A program made the translations under genes and the position numbers. 18,193 bases of DNA from an uncultured Clostridia bacterium (lineage in GTDB: Bacteria; Bacillota; Clostridia; Peptostreptococcales; Anaerovoracaceae), in the NCBI GenBank assembly GCA_937928455.1, contig CALFUG010000137.1:1-18193 (forward strand), given 5' to 3'. The notes below the pieces were generated by a model, which saw only the letters and a list, made by a program, of their open reading frames with translations, did not search any database and was not told the DNA's origin. Shown one piece after another: positions 1 through 6,872 of this stretch (the first letter of the stretch is position 1; every line of letters begins with the position of its first letter).

Positions 1-533
1 ATCCCCATGGCTCCTTGAAACAGCGGGACTGGAATGTCCAAATCACCCAGTTGCAAAGCGTTTAATTTCTGTGGATAGGATCCAAACTCCTCCCTGGTTT
101 TACGAATCATTAAGAAGGACATCAGACCATCCATAGTGCCAGAAAATCGTTCTATTTCTTCCGGAGACAGTGTTTTTAGGGCATCGCTAACCATAGCTAT
201 GTGAAATGCTTCATGTTCCCTCAGCGCCGATTTTCCGGATTCCGTCAATTGAATCTTAACAATGCGTCGATCTTCTTCCACACGAAAACGATGTACATAT
301 CCTTTTTGTACCAATCGGTTGATGGCTGTTGTTAATGTGCTTACGCTGATTCCAAGCTCATTGGCCACTTGAGTCATGGTCTTGGTTTGATTCTCTGTAA
401 TGGCCGCTAATGTATGAACTTCTGTAATAGACAAATTTCGAAACGTAGACTCCTTGAGAGCCTTCTCTTCTAATTTCAATACCAAATTAAACAACTGTAC
501 CAATGTTTGATTGATTCGGTCAATTTTATCCAC
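1..533 (-). CDS. fabT: FabT-like MarR repressor fused in frame to the start of an NPD/FabK-like flavin domain (partial, 3' end outside window)
   Basis: The last gene seen in the fab operon. GTG start at 533-531, 3 nt after the fabZ stop, preceded by AAGGAG at 6-nt spacing. 177 codons are open to the window edge. Residues 1 to about 145 form a MarR winged helix: recognition region around 53-78 (TMTQVANELGISVSTLTTAI) and a wing with EEDRRIV at 86-92. From memory it resembles streptococcal FabT in the ITEVHT, TTAINRL..KGY and FHIAMV segments. FabT represses fatty acid synthesis genes, with acyl-ACP as corepressor. The reading frame does not stop where MarR proteins normally end. Residues 160-177 (LQLGDLDIPVPLFQGAMG) match the N-terminal strand and phosphate-loop entry of NPD/nitronate monooxygenase and FabK proteins. 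No Shine-Dalgarno plus in-frame start is visible for a separate downstream gene. The FabT assignment is fairly firm; the fusion is read directly but its extent is unknown. Confidence 0.85.
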   Translation of the reverse strand, partial: MDKIDRINQTLVQLFNLVLKLEEKALKESTFRNLSITEVHTLAAITENQTKTMTQVANELGISVSTLTTAINRLVQKGYVHRFRVEEDRRIVKIQLTESGKSALREHEAFHIAMVSDALKTLSPEEIERFSGTMDGLMSFLMIRKTREEFGSYPQKLNALQLGDLDIPVPLFQGAMG

Positions 534-536
534 GGC

Positions 537-974
537 TTACTCCTTGTTGGTCCCTATGGCAAACAAAATCTCACACTCACAAACCAATTGATCATCACGG
601 TAAGCTTTGCCAATTCCCGTTCCTGCTCGGTCACGCAACCGCTGAATGGTCAAATGCAGAGTCAACACATCTCCAGGCACCACCTTTTGTCGAAATTTGG
701 CCGCCTTGATTCCTCCAAAATATGCGATTTTTCCTCGGTTCTTTTCCATAGAAAGAATGGCCACTGCTCCGGCTTGTGCCAAGGATTCCACAATCAAAAC
801 TCCAGGCATCACCTTTTCTTGGGGAAAATGGCCTTCAAAGTAGTACTCCTCTTCCTGCACGAATTTTTTTGCAATAATAGACTCTCCCTCCACCATTTCT
901 ATTACTTGGTCAATAAGAAGGAATGGTGGTCTGTGGGGTATAATTTGTTGTATATCTTCTCGATTCATTATCAT
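537..974 (-). CDS. fabZ: 3-hydroxyacyl-ACP dehydratase FabZ
   Basis: Cytosolic hotdog-fold enzyme that dehydrates 3-hydroxyacyl-ACP to trans-2-enoyl-ACP in type II fatty acid synthesis. 145 aa, normal length for FabZ. It starts with the typical IPHRPPFLLID segment (12-22) and has the catalytic pair in GHFP (His49) and GVLIVESLAQAGA (Glu63). Start ATG at 974 with GAGGA, formed by the last fabF codons, about 9 nt upstream; an in-frame ATG at 968 is a possible alternative. It begins 3 nt after the fabF stop and ends 3 nt before fabT, so translational coupling is likely. In many clostridial clusters accB precedes fabZ and accC-accD-accA follow it; none of these is present here. Confidence 0.97.
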   Translation of the reverse strand: MIMNREDIQQIIPHRPPFLLIDQVIEMVEGESIIAKKFVQEEEYYFEGHFPQEKVMPGVLIVESLAQAGAVAILSMEKNRGKIAYFGGIKAAKFRQKVVPGDVLTLHLTIQRLRDRAGTGIGKAYRDDQLVCECEILFAIGTNKE

Positions 975-977
975 ATG

Positions 978-2207
978 TTAATCCTCAAATTTCTTAAATA
1001 TTAGCGTTCCATTGTGACCACCAAAGCCCAATGAATTGGACATTACGTATGAAAGTTTCTCTCTTCTTCCTTCATGAGGTACATAATCCAAATCCAGCTC
1101 CGGGTCCGGTACATCCAAGTTAATGGTAGCCGGAATAAATTCATCCGCCAAAGCCTTGAGACAAACAATTCCTTCAATGGCACCGGCGGCACCCAACAAG
1201 TGTCCTGTCATACTCTTTGTAGAACTGATGGGTACTTTTGTATTGGCCCCAAAAACACTCTTAATGGCAATGGTTTCAAAAAGATCATTGTAGGGTGTTC
1301 CCGTACCATGGGCATTGATATAATCTATATCTTGAGATCCAATTTCGGCGTCCTGCAAGGCTAATAGCATGGCATCCTTTGCCCCTTCTCCGTCTGGCGA
1401 AGGAGAGGTTAGATGATACGCATCGCAAGTAGATCCATATCCTGCGATTTCTCCGTATATCGTGGCATTTCGGTCTACCGCATGTTGATAATCCTCCAAA
1501 ATTAGAAATCCGGCACCCTCTCCCATCACAAATCCATCTCTCTCTTTATCAAAAGGTGTGGAACAACGATTTGGGTCTTTTCGAGAAGAAATGGCCGTCA
1601 TATTGGCGAATCCAGAAAAACATACTGGCGCAAAGGCGGCTTCTGCCGCACCTGCAATCATCACATCCGCATAACCATGTTGAATCTGACGATATGCTTC
1701 CCCTATCGAATGAGTGCCTGCCGCACAAGCAGTAACCAAGCCTAAGCAGCCGGCCTTGGCTTTCATGGCAATGGCTATATTTCCAGCCAGAATATTGGGA
1801 ATCACCATGGGAACCAGCAAGGCAGATACTCGGGAAACCCCTTTTTCTGTAGATTTTCTTACTTCTTCTTCCAGCGTTGTAATTCCTCCGATTCCGGTAC
1901 CCGCTAATACCCCCATTCTCTTGGGATCTACATTTTCTCCACTTTCCAGGCCGCTTTGTTGGACGGCTTCCATCACGGCAGTCAACCCATATTGAGAAGA
2001 TAAATCCAGCCTTTTTGCGCTTCTTTTATCATGGTACTCGAAATCCTTAACTTCCCCGCCCATAATGCATTTCTGTTGGCTAGTATCAAAATGCGTAATT
2101 TCTTCGATGCCATTTCGCCCTTCCCGTATGCCTTGCCAAAAGTCTTCCACGTTATTTCCCAAGGGCGTAACCGCACCCATTCCTGTGACAACTACTCTTC
2201 TTTTCAC
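978..2207 (-). CDS. fabF: 3-oxoacyl-ACP synthase II FabF
   Basis: Elongating condensing enzyme joining malonyl-ACP to acyl-ACP, in the cytosol. From the GTG at 2207 the protein is 409 aa, starting MKRRVVVTGMGAVTPLG as FabF proteins do. The thiolase-fold catalytic triad is visible: Cys161 in TACAAGTHSIGEA, His299 in NAHGTGTPYND and His335 in SMTGHLLGAAGA. An in-frame ATG lies 15 nt upstream (2222), but it sits on the ribosome binding site: GGAGGA at 2220-2215 is 7 nt before the GTG, so the GTG is preferred. The GTG begins one base after the fabG TAG stop, which suggests coupled translation. All residues expected for activity are present. Confidence 0.96.
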   Translation of the reverse strand: MKRRVVVTGMGAVTPLGNNVEDFWQGIREGRNGIEEITHFDTSQQKCIMGGEVKDFEYHDKRSAKRLDLSSQYGLTAVMEAVQQSGLESGENVDPKRMGVLAGTGIGGITTLEEEVRKSTEKGVSRVSALLVPMVIPNILAGNIAIAMKAKAGCLGLVTACAAGTHSIGEAYRQIQHGYADVMIAGAAEAAFAPVCFSGFANMTAISSRKDPNRCSTPFDKERDGFVMGEGAGFLILEDYQHAVDRNATIYGEIAGYGSTCDAYHLTSPSPDGEGAKDAMLLALQDAEIGSQDIDYINAHGTGTPYNDLFETIAIKSVFGANTKVPISSTKSMTGHLLGAAGAIEGIVCLKALADEFIPATINLDVPDPELDLDYVPHEGRREKLSYVMSNSLGFGGHNGTLIFKKFED

Positions 2208-2208
2208 C

Positions 2209-2943
2209 CTACATTCCTCCATCTATTCCGATTACTTGTCCACTAATATATCCTGCTTCTTTTGAAGATAAAAATGCTACCAAATGGGCTACCTCCTGAG
2301 GCAAGCCAACGCGTCCAACCGGTATCTTTTCTAAGAATTGTGATTTTTGATCTTCTGAAAGAATTTCTGTCATCTCCGTTTCAATAAAACCGGGAGCCAC
2401 CGCATTCACTGTGATTCCCCTTTTCCCCAGCTCCTTAGCTGCAGATTTTGTCAAACCCAGAATTCCGGCTTTGGATGCACTATAATTAATTTGTCCCGGA
2501 TTACCGATGACCCCAACAATGGAGGATAAATTAATGATTCTCCCGTATCTTTTTTTCATCATAATTTCAGCGCAAGCTTTTAAAAATTGAAAAGAACCCA
2601 CCAAATTGGTATCCATTACTTCTGTAAAGTCGTCTTCCGTCATTCGCAATAGCAACTTGTCCCGGGTAATGCCTGCATTATTCACCAAAATATCTACTTG
2701 ACCGTATTGTTCTACGGCCTCTTTCACGGCCTCTTTCGCAAACTCAGCAGAGCGGACATCTCCTTTTAATAAAAGTGCATTACCACCCAGTTCTTCTATC
2801 TCCCGCAAAGTTTCATTTGCTGCCTCATCATTTCCGCGATAGCAAAGTACCACTTTGGCTCCTTGCCGTACCATTTCCAAAGCAATGGCTTTGCCGATGC
2901 CTCTGACTCCACCGGTAATAATGGCGACTTGATCTGTTAACAT
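2209..2943 (-). CDS. fabG: 3-oxoacyl-ACP reductase FabG
   Basis: NADPH-dependent short-chain dehydrogenase that reduces 3-oxoacyl-ACP to 3-hydroxyacyl-ACP. 244 aa, standard length. Rossmann glycine motif TGGVRGIG (10-17), NNAG (88-91), catalytic Ser141 in NLSSIVG, and YSASK (Tyr154, Lys158). The C-terminus VIGIDGGM is typical. Start ATG at 2943 with AGGAGA 6 nt upstream, embedded in the end of fabD; the two genes overlap by 7 nt. The GGAGGA of its final GGM codons also serves as the fabF ribosome binding site. Confidence 0.97.
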   Translation of the reverse strand: MLTDQVAIITGGVRGIGKAIALEMVRQGAKVVLCYRGNDEAANETLREIEELGGNALLLKGDVRSAEFAKEAVKEAVEQYGQVDILVNNAGITRDKLLLRMTEDDFTEVMDTNLVGSFQFLKACAEIMMKKRYGRIINLSSIVGVIGNPGQINYSASKAGILGLTKSAAKELGKRGITVNAVAPGFIETEMTEILSEDQKSQFLEKIPVGRVGLPQEVAHLVAFLSSKEAGYISGQVIGIDGGM

Positions 2944-3956
2944 GTTTCTTCTCCTAACATTTCATTATTTAGTTCTCTTATTAATGTATCCATGGTCTTT
3001 TCCAAACTGGATGAATCCTCAACGTTCAATGTTTGAGGAGCGGGCAGAATTTTTTTTGCGATTCCGCTCAGTGTGGTACCTGGACCGATTTCAATATAAT
3101 ATTCCGCTTGTTCTTCCGCTAAAGACTCCATGCATTCCTGCCAATATACGGGAGAACACGCTTGTTTCCCCAGAATGATTGCCAATTCCTCAGAAGGGTC
3201 CTCGCCACGAGATATCCCTTCCATCAAATTTTTTCCAGAAACATTACTCATGGTTTTAATGCGTGGACGTTGCAGTTCCATGGATCGAAGCAGTACTTCC
3301 AGTTCCTCCGCCGCCTTTTCCATGAGAGGGCTATGAAAAGCCGTTCCTACACTTAAAATTTTGCTCTTCACACCATATGCCTTGGAATGGTTTTGAAAAC
3401 GGTCCAGTGCCGCAAAATCACCGGCTACCACGGTCTGAATGGGGGAATTATAATTGACAGCACACAAAATACCCTCTTCTCGTGTGGCTTCCACACAAGA
3501 TAGAATATCCGCTCTTGCACCAAATGCGGCTACCATTCCACCCAGAGGTTCTCCTCTATGGTCTCTTCCCGCGGAATCCATCATATTTCCTCTTTTTGTG
3601 ACGATTTCCAACCCTTTTTCAAAGGAATCTATGGTACCAGCTGCCGTTAATGCGGCATACTCTCCCAAACTAAATCCTGCCACTCCCACCAATTCCAATC
3701 GATTTCTCTGGCTCAACTCCAGTGTAGACAATTGCTCCAAAAATGCTTCATAAGCAGCCATGGTAACGGTATATATTGCCGGTTGAGTAATATGGGTTTG
3801 GCGTAACATCTCTTTGGTTCCATGAAAACACCAGTCCCTTACTTCTTTTCCTGCCTTATTGAATATTTCTTTCGCTGCCGGCGAATGGTCATATAAGTCT
3901 TGACCCATTCCCGGATATTGCGCTCCCTGACCTGCAAAAAGTAGTGCGATTCTCAT
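2937..3956 (-). CDS. fabD: malonyl CoA-ACP transacylase FabD
   Basis: Transfers malonyl from CoA to acyl carrier protein, supplying the extender for FabH and FabF. From ATG 3956 the protein is 339 aa, starting MRIALLFAGQGAQYPGMG, the canonical FabD opening. The nucleophile Ser97 is in GFSLGEYAAL and the catalytic His208 in GTAFHSPLME. A longer reading from 3977 adds MRRQRKY, which has no family counterpart. The chosen start has GGAGG/AGAGA upstream with rather long or weak spacing, so initiation probably depends on coupling with fabK, whose 3' end overlaps this gene by 68 nt in another frame. Confidence 0.95.
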   Translation of the reverse strand: MRIALLFAGQGAQYPGMGQDLYDHSPAAKEIFNKAGKEVRDWCFHGTKEMLRQTHITQPAIYTVTMAAYEAFLEQLSTLELSQRNRLELVGVAGFSLGEYAALTAAGTIDSFEKGLEIVTKRGNMMDSAGRDHRGEPLGGMVAAFGARADILSCVEATREEGILCAVNYNSPIQTVVAGDFAALDRFQNHSKAYGVKSKILSVGTAFHSPLMEKAAEELEVLLRSMELQRPRIKTMSNVSGKNLMEGISRGEDPSEELAIILGKQACSPVYWQECMESLAEEQAEYYIEIGPGTTLSGIAKKILPAPQTLNVEDSSSLEKTMDTLIRELNNEMLGEETC

Positions 3957-4866
3957 ATATTTTCTCTGCCTCCTCAAACATCTCTTGAATAATTTCTGCT
4001 GCAGGTTGTATTTTATGCACCAATCCCGCTATCTGGCCAGACATCACAGAACCCATTTCCATATCTCCCTTTCGCACGGCATCCCACAAACGTCCGGTAC
4101 ATAGTTGGGCGATTTCTTCCGGGTCTGCCATATTCTTCTCCAGAGTTAACACTTGTCTGGATAACTTGTTCTTCAGAACTCGAACCGGATGCCCGGTTGT
4201 TCTTCCGGTTGCGACCGTGTCTGAGTCCTTGGCTTGAATAATGGCCTCTTTATAGGCCATAGAAACGGTACACTCTTCCGCCACGACGAACCGCGTGCCA
4301 ACTTGAACCCCCACTGCACCCAACATAAAAGCAGCGGCAACGCCTCTACCGTCTCCGATTCCACCGGCAGCAATTACTGGAATTTCTAGTGCATCTCTTA
4401 GCTGTGGAATTAACGCCATGGTAGTAACTTCCCCAATATGCCCTCCGGCTTCCATTCCTTCTCCAATGACTCCATCTGCACCAGCTCGCTGTACACGAAG
4501 GGCTACGGCTACTGAGGCTACCACAGGAAATACAAGAATCCCATTTTCTTTGAGACGTTCAATATACTTTCCGGGGTTTCCCGCACCCGTTGTAACAATG
4601 GGTACTCTTTTCTTGCAAACCACATCCACCAATTCTTCCAGATTGGGAGAGAGCAGCATCAAATTAACCCCAAATGGGCGAGGGGTAATCTGACGAATAC
4701 GGTCAATCTCTTGTTCAAGCCACTCCCCAGACTCTCCACCGGAAGCGATGATTCCCAAGCCACCGCCTTCACTGACAGCCCCTGCTAGCGTGCTATCTGC
4801 TATCCTGGCCATAGCTCCCTGTAATATGGGGTATTCGATATTCATTAACTGACAAATTGGGTTCAT
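3889..4866 (-). CDS. fabK: FMN-dependent enoyl-ACP reductase II FabK
   Basis: Reduces trans-2-enoyl-ACP, the last step of each elongation cycle, using FMN and NAD(P)H. It replaces FabI and is typical of streptococci and many Clostridia; FabK enzymes are structurally unrelated to FabI. From ATG 4866 it is 325 aa: MNPICQLMNIEYPILQGAMA opens the TIM barrel, EAGGHIGE holds the family histidine (His143), and AAGGIGDGRGVAAAF then GAVGVQVGTRF form the FMN phosphate site. The upstream ATG at 4884 is possible but its AAAGGG abuts the codon, whereas AAAGGA is 9 nt from 4866. The last 21 or so residues are encoded in the overlap with fabD and look family-atypical, which suggests the C-terminus extends beyond the usual FabK end. 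Confidence 0.95.
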   Translation of the reverse strand: MNPICQLMNIEYPILQGAMARIADSTLAGAVSEGGGLGIIASGGESGEWLEQEIDRIRQITPRPFGVNLMLLSPNLEELVDVVCKKRVPIVTTGAGNPGKYIERLKENGILVFPVVASVAVALRVQRAGADGVIGEGMEAGGHIGEVTTMALIPQLRDALEIPVIAAGGIGDGRGVAAAFMLGAVGVQVGTRFVVAEECTVSMAYKEAIIQAKDSDTVATGRTTGHPVRVLKNKLSRQVLTLEKNMADPEEIAQLCTGRLWDAVRKGDMEMGSVMSGQIAGLVHKIQPAAEIIQEMFEEAEKIYENRTTFCRSGSAISGNGSRLI

Positions 4867-4895
4867 CTGTATTTGTCCTTTCATCCCTTTGTACG

Positions 4896-5864
4896 CTATA
4901 CCTGATAAATCATAGCTCCTGCGCTAAGACCTCCACCAAACCCCATCAACATGATGCGATTGCCTTTTTTAATTTTACCTGTCTTCATTAAATCATCTAA
5001 TGCCATGGGCACACTGGCGGATGAAACATTCCCCGTATTTTTTATACTAATTTGGAATTTTTCCAAAGGCTGTCCCGTCTTTTGAGCCGCTGACTGAATA
5101 ATTCTCATATTCGCTTGATGGGGCACGAAAAAGTCAATGTCTTGATACGTTAAATTTGCCCGATGGATGGCTTCCTGCATCACCTCTCCGATGGCATTCA
5201 CCGCAAATTTAAAAACTTGTGTGCCATTCATGGTAATATGCATCGGGATTTCCTCCCTGCCCTCCCCTTCGAAAGGGGTCTTTGGGTATAACATGCCACA
5301 AGCTAGAACTTCTTTTGGGTCATCGTAGCTCATGACATAAGAGGATAAGATGCCCGGTTCATTGGGTATATCTTCTAGTAAAGCGACTCCGGCTCCATCC
5401 CCAAATAATACACATGTACCTCGATCTTCCCAGTTTGTAATTCGAGATAGACACTCCGCACCTACCACCAAAGCCTTCTGATATCCATTGCTTTTCATCA
5501 AAGCTTCCGCCGTCCAAACACCAAAAATGAACCCACTACATGCCGCATTTAAATCAAATGCCACTGCACGATGCAATCCCAGCTCTCTTTTTAACAAAGA
5601 GCCCATGCATGGTACCAACCGATCCGGTGTAATGGTGGAAAATATTACCAAATCCACCGTGTTACGGTCCGTTCCTATCAAGGCTTCTTCAGAGGCTTTC
5701 AATGCCAGTTCCAAATTGGATTCCTCTACCGCAACATGGCGTTGATGGATTCCTGTCCTTTCCACAATCCAGTCATGGTTCGTATCTACTAAAGCAGCCA
5801 TCTCGTCATTGGTGACAATTTTTCTTGGCAATGCTTTCCCCGTTTTTGTAATCGTAATCCCCAA
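4896..5864 (-). CDS. fabH: 3-oxoacyl-ACP synthase III FabH
   Basis: Initiating condensing enzyme: acyl-CoA plus malonyl-ACP gives 3-oxoacyl-ACP, setting the primer and hence chain type. First gene of the fab operon. Taking TTG 5864 as start gives 322 aa, the normal FabH length, with GGGGGA 7 nt upstream. A longer reading from TTG 5897 would translate through the operator-like palindrome and has no ribosome binding site. Catalytic Cys109 in NAACSGF, His249 in FVPHQANMR and Asn279 in KNTGNVSSAS are present; DWIVERTGI (31-39) is the usual FabH signature. The gap to fabK is only about 29 nt, so there is no room for acpP, which often sits here. Confidence 0.95.
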   Translation of the reverse strand: MGITITKTGKALPRKIVTNDEMAALVDTNHDWIVERTGIHQRHVAVEESNLELALKASEEALIGTDRNTVDLVIFSTITPDRLVPCMGSLLKRELGLHRAVAFDLNAACSGFIFGVWTAEALMKSNGYQKALVVGAECLSRITNWEDRGTCVLFGDGAGVALLEDIPNEPGILSSYVMSYDDPKEVLACGMLYPKTPFEGEGREEIPMHITMNGTQVFKFAVNAIGEVMQEAIHRANLTYQDIDFFVPHQANMRIIQSAAQKTGQPLEKFQISIKNTGNVSSASVPMALDDLMKTGKIKKGNRIMLMGFGGGLSAGAMIYQV

Positions 5865-5885
5865 AATGGTTTCCCCCTTATTTAC

Positions 5886-5898
5886 TTTGATAATCAAA
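5886..5898 (-). promoter_or_regulatory. FabT-type operator palindrome TTTGATTATCAAA
   Basis: A perfect 6+1+6 inverted repeat, TTTGAT-T-ATCAAA, lies about 12 bp downstream of the fabH -10 box and 22 bp before the chosen fabH start. It matches the core of the FabT binding site described for lactic acid bacteria and streptococci, as I recall it. A repressor bound here would block early elongation or open complex formation. Since the last gene of this operon encodes a FabT-like protein, negative autoregulation of the whole cluster is the simple reading. The sequence match is direct; binding is inferred. Confidence 0.75.
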
Positions 5899-5910
5899 CA
5901 ATTTTATTAT

Positions 5911-5939
5911 AGTATATTTTTACCAGTAAAAAAAGTCAA
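5911..5939 (-). promoter_or_regulatory. fab operon promoter (sigma-A type)
   Basis: On the minus strand TTGACT (5939-5934), 17 bp, TATACT (5916-5911). Both hexamers differ from consensus by one or two bases and the spacing is ideal. Transcription would start near 5904, giving a leader of about 40 nt before fabH. The -35 box lies within the right arm of the upstream gene's terminator hairpin. Confidence 0.8.
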
Positions 5940-5956
5940 CAGATTTCTCTGTTGAC
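5928..5956 (-). terminator. rho-independent terminator after the ZIP transporter gene
   Basis: On the minus strand a perfect 9-bp stem GTCAACAGA / TCTGTTGAC closes a GAAA tetraloop and is followed by seven T residues. It lies about 93 nt after the ZIP gene stop, separates the phoH-to-ZIP block from the fab operon, and contains the fab -35 box in its right arm. The stretch between the ZIP stop and the hairpin (5957-6049) shows nothing else. Confidence 0.9.
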
Positions 5957-6049
5957 CTTCATTATGCGCCCCCATTCATTCCATTCAAGACGTAAATTTT
6001 CGCGTTGCTTTTATCCGATAGATGGGCTTATATGCTGTCATTAGCGGTA

Positions 6050-6856
6050 TTATAAAAATAGTCCCATGCTAATGGCCATTATCATCATACCCACAATTAA
6101 ACCATAAATGGATAAATGGTGTTCCCCGTACTCCCTAGCGGAAGGTAGTAGTTCATCCACGGATATAAACACCATGATTCCCGCTATGCCGGCAAAAATC
6201 ATCCCGAATAATGTATCGTTCATAAATGGCATTAAAATCAGGTATCCCACCAAAGCTCCCACCGGCTCAGACAAACCCGATAGGAAAGAATACTTAAAGG
6301 CTTGTTTTTTAGAGCCCGTGGCGTAATAAATAGGAACGGATACTGCAATGCCCTCTGGAATATTATGAATGGCAATGGCCACTACGATTGGTATGGCAAT
6401 CTGAGGACTCTGGGAGGCAGCAATAAACACGGCTAAGCCTTCCGGAAAGTTATGAATTCCAACCGCCAGAGCCGTAAATACACCGGTCCGCATCAGGTTC
6501 TCATCCCTTTTGTTGTGATCACAAGGAGTCACACCATCCATGCATTTGGCTTCATGCGGATTGGTATCGCTAGGAACCAACTTGTCGATCAGGGCAATCA
6601 GGAAAATTCCACCAAAGAAAGCGGCCAAGGTAGCCCAATAACCTGGTTGTTCACCCATCTCTTCCTGTAAAATCTCCCGGGCATCCACCAGTATTTCCAC
6701 AAAGGAAATGTAAATCATAACTCCGGCAGAAAACCCCAAGCTAATGGCCAGAAATCGAGTGTTGGTTTTTTTGGCAAAAAAAGCGATGGCGCTTCCAATT
6801 CCTGTGGAAAGACCCGCAAACAATGTGAGCAAGAATGCCAAACCGATATGTTCCAT
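6050..6856 (-). CDS. ZIP-family divalent metal transporter (ZupT-like)
   Basis: Inner-membrane transporter, 268 aa, probably importing zinc and possibly other divalent metals. Eight hydrophobic segments can be outlined. The two metal-binding helices carry the family motifs HNFPEG (His135, Glu139) and HNIPEG (His164, Glu168), the pattern of ZupT/ZIP proteins. The loop between the third and fourth helices (about 98-120) contains Cys105, Cys112 and a CDHNKRDE stretch that could bind metal. Start ATG 6856 with AAAGGAG 11 nt upstream, 16 nt after the glyS stop, so it is probably cotranscribed with glyS. The family is clear; the substrate is not determined by sequence. Confidence 0.9.
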   Translation of the reverse strand: MEHIGLAFLLTLFAGLSTGIGSAIAFFAKKTNTRFLAISLGFSAGVMIYISFVEILVDAREILQEEMGEQPGYWATLAAFFGGIFLIALIDKLVPSDTNPHEAKCMDGVTPCDHNKRDENLMRTGVFTALAVGIHNFPEGLAVFIAASQSPQIAIPIVVAIAIHNIPEGIAVSVPIYYATGSKKQAFKYSFLSGLSEPVGALVGYLILMPFMNDTLFGMIFAGIAGIMVFISVDELLPSAREYGEHHLSIYGLIVGMMIMAISMGLFL

Positions 6857-6872
6857 TGCCTAAAATGCTCCT

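Noticed and set aside
507..1004. Plus-strand 165-codon open frame over fabZ
   Set aside because: Antisense shadow of a clear FabZ gene; no promoter, ribosome binding site or recognisable domain.
5865..5897. Longer fabH N-terminus from TTG 5897
   Set aside because: It would translate the operator palindrome, lacks a ribosome binding site and makes FabH longer than usual; TTG 5864 has GGGGGA at 7 nt.
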